Source: Notospermus geniculatus (lineage: Eukaryota > Nemertea > Pilidiophora > Heteronemertea > Lineidae). From it: a stretch of 64,000 nucleotides of DNA. The position numbers were made by a program, and so were the translations under genes. Of this stretch, positions 51,401 to 63,400 are shown in pieces. Location of the stretch: positions 97,838 to 161,837 of the forward strand of contig NMRB01000906.1 in the NCBI GenBank assembly GCA_002633025.1. The letters are read 5' to 3'. Position 1 is the stretch's first letter. Each line of letters begins with the position of its first letter. The notes beneath the pieces were generated by a model. The model was not told the DNA's origin. It saw only the letters and a program-made list of their open reading frames with translations, and did not search any database.

Positions 51401-54400
51401 CATGCAAAGTGTAATAAAAATAAACATTAAGGCAACGCCTGGTCGAGTTTTGCAATAGCCATTCAAATAATTCATAGATTTATCAATCGATATGCAGAAA
51501 TTATCTGGAAAAATGCAGCAGTCTGGTGAAGCTGTTGTCGCGAATTGAATCGATGCTAACGATGTAAATTTCAGCCAATCTTTTTTACGCTAGAGCCTCC
51601 ACTTCGAAATAGCCTAATTGTGAACACTTTCATAAAAGTGCATTTGGATGCTATAGCTGCTTTAGAATGTGACAAAGTATTGTTACATCGAGTGCAATGA
51701 ATGTTACATCCGAACCGTGATTTCTACCATCGGAAGTGACGTTAGTCACATACTGTGTGCAGAGGACCAAGTTATGTTTCACTTCAGTATGATAATTCTA
51801 ATAATATTTTGATGTGCACTTCCAGATAAGTTTATCATTAATAGTTAGTGGTTTTTTCGGCAGATTGTTTTGACGAAAGATGATGTTACATCTGCACGAA
51901 GATTATCTTCACCGCAAGTTCTTCAAACGACACATTCTTTAGATGGCCTTTTATGTCCCCAGTTTGTTGTTAAAATTACAATGGACAAAGTAGGTACCAA
52001 TGGGGACCCTAGCCAACTGCCTCAATAGCCGTCTCTAGTGGTTAAAACTATTGAAATGAAACTGACATCCCGGTCCTGATCAATTTCACATACAAAAGGC
52101 GTCCATTGTATAGGACCGGGTTCGGTGTGCTGCCCTCTATCGTAGCTGGGATCCTCATTGTAACCGGGGACTCAGTTTTCAACTGATTTGAAACAATATT
52201 ATTTGGACAACACACAATGGTGGCCAGATTATGTGGTACCTGTGAACGTGGGCTTTAAAGTCTTCAATTGGTGCTGAAGCAATGGACAAAGTGTGCATTG
52301 GTAAACGAGGACTTTAATGTCTTCAATTGGTACTGATGCAATAATGGACAAATATATATGGTAATGTCCCCAATTGGTGTTGAAGCAGTAATTGAGAATG
52401 TGCGCATTTGTTATAAATGAGGACTTTAAAGTCTCCAATGAGAAACCTAACTGACTGCATCAATAGGTGTCACTAGTGGTTAAAACTACTGTAATGAAAG
52501 GGACATTCAGGTCCTGATCAATTTCCCACACAAAATGCGTCCATTGTATAGGACCTGATTACTGTGTGCTGGCCTCTATCACAGTTATGATCCCAATTGG
52601 CATTAAAGCAATGATGGACACAGAGTTTTTAAAGTGCACATCACCTGTACGACTTTTCACACGATCAAACTCGTTTACAGTTATGGGCATTTGCACTTAC
52701 ATGTAATGTAATAAATCGTCCAGTTATCACAGACTTTCTGTGATTGTGCGGCCATGTTGGCAACATCAGCACACGTTATCATGTTGGTGTACGTCCAGCA
52801 GTTAAGGTGGAACAGCTATCTTGTCCATACCACCAATATATCTGTGCCATATCTTTTCCTACCATCCTCCCACGGCAGGGGCTTTTACCTCGCTCCTCTT
52901 CATCCACGCAAACGTGTGTACAAACGTAAGAGTAGGGAGACCATCCCTGCTATTGGAGGATGACTCCAACGGAAATTTCAGATATGTCGTCTGTGTTGAG
53001 TGGGCTACTCTTTCGCTGCCAAAATGAAATATACATTCGTCATGGCAGACGAATCATTAGTTGCTACCTTTTAGAATACATGAAGAGCACTTCACAGGTA
53101 CACTTCACTCATAACCACAAGCTCGCGTCACTTTTACGAAACACAAGTTCTGTTTGTTCATTTCAACATGCAATGTACGAGGCAGGTCCATTGTTTTGAT
53201 TTGTGAACTGATGTTGGAACGGTAGTCCTGATGACGAACAAATGTACATTTTAATGGTATAAACGAGCTTTTCAAAACTTCATTTGCGCCAGACTTGTGA
53301 GGTAAATGATCTACTCCAGGTTGGTAGAAAATGTGGAACACTTACACTTGAACAGTGCAGTGGAACGCGGAAGCCGCGTGTTCACAGGTGGTTTTATAGA
53401 AAAACGGTTTTTGTGTGAAACTGTTTTACGTCTGCCCCTGGAAGGCGATGCTGAAAGCTCAAGGAAGCGTTCACGAACTACATGTACTCCACTGAATTAC
53501 CAACGAAGCCAGTTGTGGCTTTCATCGAGAAAATTGTGCTTTGCAGTGGAAAGTTTTAGTGCGGAAAAGTCATCAAAAACAATGGAACTCCGTTTACAGT
53601 CCTCTTTCAAAAAGCGGCGGAATGAAGTCCCCACAATTGGTCCAGCTTCGGCCTGATGGAAAACTTCAAGACAATACAAAGTTGTGAGCAGCCTTTTATC
53701 GTGCGATAAATCCAGCGGCTATCATGCATTACACTCTTAGCCGAAAAGGTTCTTTGGTACCACGCCAGGAGAACCCTCTGATTTAAGAACCCTCAGGTTG
53801 TTTAAGAACCCCTAGAGGTTCCAGATAGAGCCTTTCCCTCAGAAAGGGTTCTATCGGGAACCTTTATGGGTTCTCTTGCGACAGAAAGGTTCTATATGGA
53901 ACCTTCTCGGGTCCTTTACAGAAGGTTCTATACAGAACCTTGGGCCACAACTTTTCCATTGCCACATCATGGCCTGGCAAACCTGAACAATTGAAAAGTT
54001 GTGGCTCAACCTGAGTTCAAGATAATCTTCGTTTGATGCATGCGGCCGATAGAGACTAATGCCATGAATTGTGATGTCACCTGTGTTAATAGGCTGACGA
54101 ACTTTGTAGTGAACGAGCTAATACTGTGACTGCCTAGGCCTATTGGTTGTTCCTTCATAAATATGCATTGAGCACATATGACATCACATGTGCTGTGCAA
54201 TGGTCCCCTTGGGATTCAATTAAAGTACTTAAAAGGATGAGTTTGCTGATTTTTAAAAAATCTGACATGTTGCAGATATCAATGAATTTGAATGTATTAA
54301 CGATATTTCAAGAATTCAGAATTTCACACAATGAGTGGAGTCTCCCTTTAAGAACATTTTTTGGCTAAGAGTGTAACATTATGGTATTACAAAAAACAAC

Positions 54401-57400
54401 GTCATCATGAAACAAAATAATTTAGGTCACAGTGCTGTTTTTAGCATCTTTAACCATATTATTCTCTGAGGGGTTTTTTTCTACCGTCACCATTTTTCAT
54501 GATATAAAAGCAGAGGTCGTCCTCCAGCGTTTTTTGCAAATTTTCGACCCCAACCGGGGTCTTCTTCAGGCAGGCACTTTCTTGCAAAATACTACCCCAT
54601 TTTTCAGACCGTCTTGCCCAGCATCCAAAGAGTTAAGTCGCATATCCACGACAAGGCTCGATCAATTCGTCACTACCCAGCACAGCATGTCTTGACTAGT
54701 ATAACCCTTAACGATGGATTCACCGTTGCTATGCGACGGCCTCCATTTTGTTCCATCGGATAGGAAAGGTACGTTGAATAATGTGCATTTGAAAGGAGCT
54801 GCCAGGTTGTCTAGGGTTCAACAAACGCTTTTCTACTCGACATGTGGAGTCGAATAATGAAAGCAGCGATGTGGCATTTGAAAGTCGTTTTTCTGTGAAT
54901 CTTGCGGGGGCTAAGAATTGAACTTAAAGATAATATATCACGACTTCATTGTTTACGTTTAATGTTTGTAAACATTGATGTTTACATTATGTTATTTTGG
55001 ACCTTTGGGACATGCCAACCCACCAAAGTGAATGTTTTCAGTATCAAAAGAATTTCTAGAGGGGCACGCCACCAACAAATTACTCATAAGACAAAGAAAA
55101 ACGAGAAATAAACAAACAAAATGTGAATAAACAATGATTTTCGTGGCCCGCGAAAATATCCGTGATATATTATCTTTAACTAGAATTTGGCTATTATGAG
55201 TTTTCGGTAGTGAATCTAGCCTACACCCCCACAAAAATAATACTTATTTAAAATATTATCTCAGGAGTGCAAGCGCCCACTTAGGGCATTATAGCTACTC
55301 ATCAAACAATATTGGACGATATTACTCTTATACTCTTCCACTCTTTTACCATTAGACTCTTCCACTCTAAATACTCTAATACTCTTCCACCATGTTCCAC
55401 TCATCTCCATACATAATGTATTCTTGACAGGAGTTTGTTTAGCAGCAAATTTCATGGAAAAGGGAGAAAGTCTGCGATACGTGAATATGTATTGGTCAAG
55501 GCAATAATTGCCAGATATACATGTACTTCCAACAACCGATTTCACCAATGAGTTGAGGGCATTTTGCATCTTATTGGAACGAGCTTGTTCAGCACCAAAT
55601 TACATGAAAAATAGAGAAAATCGTTGATACGTTAATACGTGATGGTTAGGGCAACAGCCAGATATCCTTCAACAACCGAATTCAAAATAAGTCGAGAGCA
55701 TTCTGCAACTTCGAAAAAAAATAATAGAATGTTAACAAGAGCGCTGATGATTTGTATTTCTTACGCGAGAGTATTCTGTTTATCATTATTTGCAATATGA
55801 ACCGACAGTTGGTGAATGAATTGCGAATTAGCTCAGGTTTTTACCATTAGACTTACATACCTACACCAAGGTATATTTCCACATGAGTATACCGTTTTTT
55901 TCTCTCCCAGCAAGAAATTACGGCGAGAGAAGCCAAAGTTATTTTCGAAGCATGGAGTGCGTTTTTGCTCGTATTTCTCAGAAGAACACTGGGGGTTTTC
56001 AAAGTGTGGCTTTAGATGGTCAGAACGTTCAGAGTCCAGAACTCACGTATATTTCAGCCAGATGAAATAGAACCTCATAATTCAAATCTCTCCACTGCTA
56101 CTCTGACAGCAGAGAGGCTTTTCCAAGCATTTTTCTTTCCATAAAGGAGTAAGAAAAAAAACTGGAAAATAAGAGGTGGGAAAATTAGAACTTTTGGGAA
56201 TTTTTCAATTTTTCAAATTGTTGTATAAAGTGTTCCCATTTTGAGAAACACCGCCTGAAAAATCAGACAAAATGTCATGTCAATTTAAGAAAATTTCTCA
56301 GAATGGAAAAAAATTCGATCCCAATTTGAGGAGTTAAAAAATTCGTCCCGTCCAAAAGTGCCAAAATTTCCCACTTCTTATTTTCCACTTACCTACTCCC
56401 TTCATAGCAACTGCAGGATTTAACACATCCCCAAACCTCTCCACTACAATTTTATTTTATGTTCCTTGCAATCAAACGGCGCTGCTCCAGGAAAATGTTC
56501 TCGTGCTAGCAAATCAACGTTGTTGGTTTCCTTACGGCTTACGCAGAGGCAAGTGACACAAACGAATGCCCAAATTTTTCTGTGGTTGAATTGGCCATGG
56601 AGAGCCTCGTGCAAAAAACCTGAAGTGTAGCATGTTAGGTTCATTGGCCTCTTTTGAAGCATTTACATCCCTTATGCTCCACCGACCCATCGGACTCCTG
56701 TGAAACGCGTTTCAGAGGGGTCCAATTTTGAGACCTGAGATGCTGATTAGTCTCAATCCTATTGTTTTCCTTCTCTGCCTAATTTATAACAAAATGGAAA
56801 ATAGGCTGCTGCATTGCCGAAAGGTAATGCAGTTGAACAGAGAATTCTTTGTTATATAAAAAACACTTTAAAATTTTCAAATCCGATGAATAATAACGGT
56901 TTTACAATGCTTAGTGTGTAGCATGTTTGGGCCGTAACCATTATGCATTCCCCCTTGCCTTGATGCACATGATTGCTTAATCTGTCCTACTTTAGAGGAT
57001 TGGAATGGCTCACTTATAACCAGACGGGCGCAAGGTGCAACTATGTCAGTGGTTCAGATCAACCAAATGATGTAAGATTATGTAAAATGAGTCAAAGCGG
57101 GGAGGTGTATTTCTGCAACAAATTCGCTAAGGCCCCGTTTACCTAATGAGGGAGAGCAAAAGGGCAGCTTTTTTGGATTCCAAACAACGCCTGTTGGAGA
57201 TCAGGAGATGCAGTAAATCTTCTATCAATGAACAGTAACTGCCAGGAATGGGCTTTAAGGTATATAATTCACCTGCGAAATTCCACTAAACCACCCAAGG
57301 CATCTTTATGCTGTTAACCCGAAGCCCAGACACGTGTTCACTGGCAAGTTCAGGATCGTACTTTGTTCCTGGCTATTCTTTAGACTAGAGTCTGATCATG

Positions 57401-60400
57401 AGACCAAGGTTGTAGTTGGCTGCCTGAAGCAGTAGACGAAACATCCCAGTGGAGTTATGGTTCATTCATGCACATGCACAGAGGGGACTCGTTTGGTCAG
57501 AACGTTGTTTGTTTTGCATGTGGTTTCTTGTGTGAAGTTTTTCTGTCAAATAAATACCTATCACCTAGTAGGCCTACCAACTTGTGCCTGCCTTAAGTGA
57601 CATTTCGTGCACACAAAATTTTGTCTAAATTTTGCAGATTTGTGTTGTTATGACTTCTCACAATATAGTGTGGGTGTTTGTCGTGTAAGTAAAGTAGTGA
57701 ATGTGGATGCACAGATTGTATTTCCTCTGTGACCTTGAAAAGTAGGTCAAATCAAAAACCGTTCAGATATGTCATGTACCGGTATCCTTATTAGATGTAC
57801 CTATAATAACAATTTGGAGATGATCCAGCAGTAGTGCAGGAGTTATTGCACTTTTTGTGTTTTCGGTTTTGGACATCTAGTGGTGTCATAGGTCATCTGA
57901 CCTAGGGGTATACATGTACAAAGTGTCAGGCCAATAGATTAGGTTTTTGCGGAAAATACGCGCCATACAATAGCTCCAGTGGTTACGAAATGTGCCCTGC
58001 TAACGGACGCTGGAGCTCACCAGGTGAGCTAAAAGCGATGATTAATCCGTTCCCTATTGGTGAAAGCATCTCTGTATCTTTCAACATGGTGGTTTCACAT
58101 TGGCATAATATAATACGTGTGTTTTGTCATACGTTTTTAGAAATTTGCAGTCATGTTCACCTCAAATACTACATCTCAATTCATAGACCCATACAATGGG
58201 AAAATATAAAATCATTCCACTTGAGAATAAACACCTGCTTTCCTGGTTTATACGCGTGCACTTGCCACGAGTGTACTATCCCTAGATAAAAATACACGTT
58301 GGTCACACATGCATTGAATGGCGAGTATGAAAAATGAAAATGTTTCCACTCTAAAGCGTGCAATATTATTGCACGATACGATGATCAAAATGGGCAATAT
58401 TATTGCCAATCTTTATTCAACCCGTCATGCCAGAAGCATATTATCCCATTTGGGCCCCATATTGTGCAATAATATTGGATGGAGTACAGGGTCCATATTC
58501 ATAAAACTACTTAAGTCTTAGTGTGACACTTATCCTTTGTTCAACACACAAGATAAGTATCATACGTTGACTTAAGTATGTTTAGGAATATGGACCCAGG
58601 TATCTAGGCCTTAAAGATGTTGGCTCAATTGCCAATATCAGTGTTCCAATTGCACAGTGTCTGCCAGCGTTGTTTGGGAAAGGCTTGAAAACATATTGCC
58701 ACCTCTCTGTGTTGAGGCCTCCACACACACACTTGTGCATTTCACGGTACGTCCGGCAGTATCTCCTTGGGGCCATCTCAAAATTGTTTTGATGCCAAAA
58801 AAGACGAAGTGACTTCGTCTGAGGGGAGGGGGTTCTCTATTTCGGGAAGCCCACTTCATCTTTTTGGAAAAAAAATGGCATCACTCATTTTACAGGATAA
58901 TGACTTTTTTATATGCAGTCTTCAGAAAGGAACAAGGTTCTGGCTACATGGGCCTACTATGGACTGTTTTTCTTCATCATCTTTCCATGCCTAACGTCCC
59001 TACACGGATGAAGCCAATGTCATGTGCCCACGTCATCTTTTCAAGGGGNTGCTTGACAGCAAATTTGATGGTCCTTACATCAGAATATGGAAATTGAGTG
59101 AAGGAAGGGCAAGGAGGGGTATGACTCTGTGGCACAGCAGTCAGGTTCTTGGGGTTCCCATCCTCCTGGAATGTCTTCCTGGTGAAGGGCACATGCAGGG
59201 TAGGCAGACAGAGAGGAAGGGCAGATAAATGAGGGGCAGGGGCAGGGCAGTGGTGGGTCAGGGGAGGGCAGGGTGGGGGGCGAGGCGGGGAAGGGGCCGG
59301 GCGGGGAGGAGAATGTCTTCAGAGATCAGAGGAAGGGCAAAGTGGTCGAGCTGGATACGGATCAATCGTACCAGCCCGAAGCAAAAGAAAACAAAAAAAC
59401 CGAGGGACATATTTAACTTCATCACTTCAGGATAAAACAGTCTTCAAAAACCACCGTAAGTTAATTTTTTGAAACTATCTAACCTTTCAGACCTGGATAC
59501 AAATATTGACTATATGATGGTACTACTTGATTTTGCAGTGGTTGAGTGGTTTTTTTGGAATCGTGTCCCAATTGAGTGTGGAAGAAGATAGAAAGATAGG
59601 AAGAAATAAAAATTTCCTACCTACCCAGTGATATCAAGATGGTCCCTACATTGATGTAGGGACCATAATCATGAGCCTGATTCTTGGATGTAGCTTCGGT
59701 GACCGTTGTGAATGGAATGGGAGTCCTGATCTGTTAAGTCTGTATTCGAATGGTCATGGTTTCTATAGCCATATACCCTGATCTCTCGTTGAACAATAAT
59801 ACAGGTGTGACAGGAATCCTGGTGTCAATGGTCATCTGACCTAGGGGTATATATGTACAATGTTTGAGGTCAATAACCCTAGCGGTTACGAAACGTGCCC
59901 TGCTGACAGACAACGACGGACGCTGCACCATCGAAAGAGCTCACCAGGTGGGCTAAAAATGCCCTGACTATGTCTGGACAATGATATAAATGTTGATAAA
60001 GTTGATGAGGTTTAAGGCAGACTCACATACCACCCTAAGATTCCTTGATGCTTTTAAGGTTCATTTAATTATCAAACGTTAACGATTGCAGTAAAAAATA
60101 ATAGATCAAACGTTTATAAATACAATGATTAACACAAGCTTTGGCAGACACACTTTTGAATTGTTCACCAAGCAACATAAAACGGACAAAAGAATTCACC
60201 TGAATTGTTGAGGAAAAAACCTTGCACTTTAGCCACGACAAAAGTTTATCGAGATCGAAAAATCACGCGACGTTTTTCGATTTTGTCTATTTATTATCAT
60301 AGCGTCAGATGATAAAAAAATCAACTTGTATATCAAACGTACTATTTGCAATAAAAATATAGAAAATATGAATTTGTCAATGTTGTTATCGAACGCAATA

Positions 60401-63400
60401 TCGGTTTCAATAATATCATGTGGGTTATTGTGAATCCTGACAACACGTTTATCGGAATTCTGGTACATGTACCTGTGAAATATACGACGGTGTAGAAATG
60501 CACGTGGGTTTATAGCCATTGTATTAAAAGGCCAACATAGTGGAAGAGCTAGTGTTAAAAAATACCGAACGGGTAGCTTTAGGGGTATATAATCATTGCC
60601 AGGATAGTTGAATACAAAATTCGATCTTTTATCCAGTGTGTTTAACCCTTTGTTCCCTATTTTTCATAGTAATGTGAAACAAACCTACACGTTTTAGAAA
60701 CAATAACATTTTGTTGCTTCTTTCCGTGTTCCACCAACCCACACCAGTTTTAGGAAAACAAACAAACAGCATGAAGTTACCCAAAGCTTATTTTTAAAGT
60801 TTTTTTTTGAAATTCATTTATTACCATAAGCACCTAATGATATTGCAATACGTAAAAGGAAATGACCATAGGGCCTATTGGTATAACAATTTACTGGGAG
60901 CTATGTAGCAGTCAAAATGCTTCCATAGGATTTGTGCACATGATGTCTTTTTTTGTTCCATTGTTTATAACCGTTGGCACCAAAGGAAATTGCTATACAT
61001 AAATGAAATGATCATAGGACCTATGAATGGAAGTATACATTACATGCCCTGGCGTCTTCGTACTCAAAACGCTTCCATTTGGCTTGAAGACAAGAGGTGG
61101 TATTCTTAGCGACTAGCAAGTGCTTTTGCATGAAATGTGCACGGGGGTGTGTATTACAAATGAAGTACAAATTTCAAGTAAAAGGCAGTAAAAGCATTTG
61201 CTAGACTTTATGAATACAATCCATTAGGCCTTTTTGTACTTGTACATGTATGTATTACCATTAACACCGAACGAAACACCAAACGCAGCTGATTCCTTAT
61301 AACAGTTAATTGGCAATTTGTTGAGGGTTCGAATTTGGTCTTCCTCTTCTACAGGTGTTATATCTGCCAGTGTTTCTGTGGGTTAGTGTTTCCCCCTTAT
61401 TGTTTGGGAGACCCTGGCATATAGATCGACATGTTTCTCAGAGTGTCCCCTATTGTCAAGTCGCTGCTTATTCCGTCAGACAATAGGAGGGGAACAATCA
61501 CAGATGGGGAACACTGGCAGATGTTACACCGGGTTTACGAAAGCATTGGAGAGGTGTAAGTGGCAGACCAGAAAAATGTCTCTCAGGGTGTAAGCAATGA
61601 CTGACAACATGTGGCCAGTGGGGTAATAGTGAGGGCAGCTGTATATTGATGTACTGCACTGCATGAACATAGACCACGTCCACACCATTGATTCTTTCCT
61701 TTATAGGAGGATACACCGAAGTGGTTAAGCATTGAACTCCATTCGTACGTACACCTCGTTACATGTATAATATGTGCTATTCGTACCATACTTGATCCAA
61801 ATGCAATGGCTGTTGTCTGGCTTGTGAGCCGTTCAATGATCATGAAAATACCAATACTGTGGCTGAAGGGTTATTGTCGTCCTGGGTATAGACAAAGTGT
61901 ACCCAGGTTCAATGTCGTCCAGACAAACTATACCCAGGGTATAGTTTATCTGGACGACATTGAACCTGCGTATACTTTGTCTATACCCAGGTCGACAATA
62001 ACCCCTTCAGCAATACTGTGCCCACCATTTGCGAAAGGCAGTATTTGCAGAAGTGATCGGCGAGTGCTTGGTTGAGTAAAGTTATAGCATGCGACGGACG
62101 TGAAGAGCAGCAATCCCATATGACCCAGGCTGGATTCGAACCAGGGACGTGTTTAGTGGACTTGATAACCACTCGGCTAACATGGCTCTTCAGTCATGGT
62201 AATCCTTAAGAGAGATTCCACTCACGTAACGCTGCAATATAACTTACGTAAAAATACATTTCCTAATCAAACACCAATCAATAACAGCATGAAATATCTA
62301 CAGAAAGATAAGTTAGAAACGCAATTACAGGATGAGGGTGTATAGAGTGTATAAAAAATGCAGCAGTTGTTAAGTACCCAGTGAATCTCATACGTTTACT
62401 CAAAGGGCTACATTCTCTGTAGATAGTAGAGAGCTTCTGCAAGCGCCCAGTTAGGCCATACGACTACGTTTATCTATTGTTTGGGTGCACTCACACAATA
62501 GATAAACGTCGTCGTGGAGCCTAACCGGGCGCTTGCAGAAGCTCACTATTAAGGGCTCCGCACACTAGCGATTTTTCGAGCGATTTTCTGAGCAATCGGC
62601 CTTGCGACCAGGCCAGCGACTCAACATTTTTACCTTTTGGTCTCCTCTTTGCGGCAGATTCTTACGCGACTGAATTACACAATTTGGTCGCGCAGTAAGT
62701 CCCTCCGACTGGTCTCTTTACATAATCGCTTTAGTGATCGCTTCAGTGATCGCTTCGTTGCAAACACATTCACTTGCCGACTGCATGAGCGACCAAGAAA
62801 GACCTTTGCGTGTTGAGCACGTGCACATTGTCAGGTGACCGGTGGAACGTTTCCTGATTGGCCAGTTGTAGTCGGAAATAGTGGACAGAAGGACAGTGCA
62901 AGACAGCGGCAACCAAGCGACCGAAAGTTCAACATGTTGAACTTTTGGTCGCTTGGCCCAGTCCACTGCTACTGCGACCGTCTCCAGAGAAAATAGTCGC
63001 CCCTTTGCGGATCGTCCTAGGAAATTGTCGCGTGCGACATAGCTCAGCGACTTCACAGGCGATTATCGCCTGCGACGTCATAGTCGACAGTCGCCTCGCT
63101 GGTCGCCTCAATTTAGTCGCTAGTGTGCGGAGCCCTTTAGGGAGGTTGAGATCAGCGACTTAAATATCCCGGATCCTTATACGTATACGGATATAATTCT
63201 GTACAATGAAGACAAATTTTGTGTACATTTCGATCCGTATACGTATAAGGATCCGTGATAAGTCGCTGATCTCAACCTCCCTATTAGTAAAGGCATATAC
63301 TGATATTATACAAAAAATCATTTATCTGTGGCCATGATCAGGTAACCAGCGCAAGTTAAAGTGAAAGAGTGTCATAATTAAAATAAACTAGTGGCCAAAG

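Noticed and set aside
53306-53656. 116-codon plus-strand frame with basic, serine-rich protein
   Set aside because: No recognisable domain, no supporting splice or conservation evidence; length possible by chance. Not excluded as an orphan exon.
58977-59228. Minus-strand frame FPYSDVRTIKFAVK...PLEKMTW as a gene
   Set aside because: Interrupted by the ambiguous base, short, and no family recognised; too weak to list as coding.
62718-63056. 112-codon minus-strand frame
   Set aside because: Lies inside the 588-bp MITE and is built from its gcgac-rich repeats.
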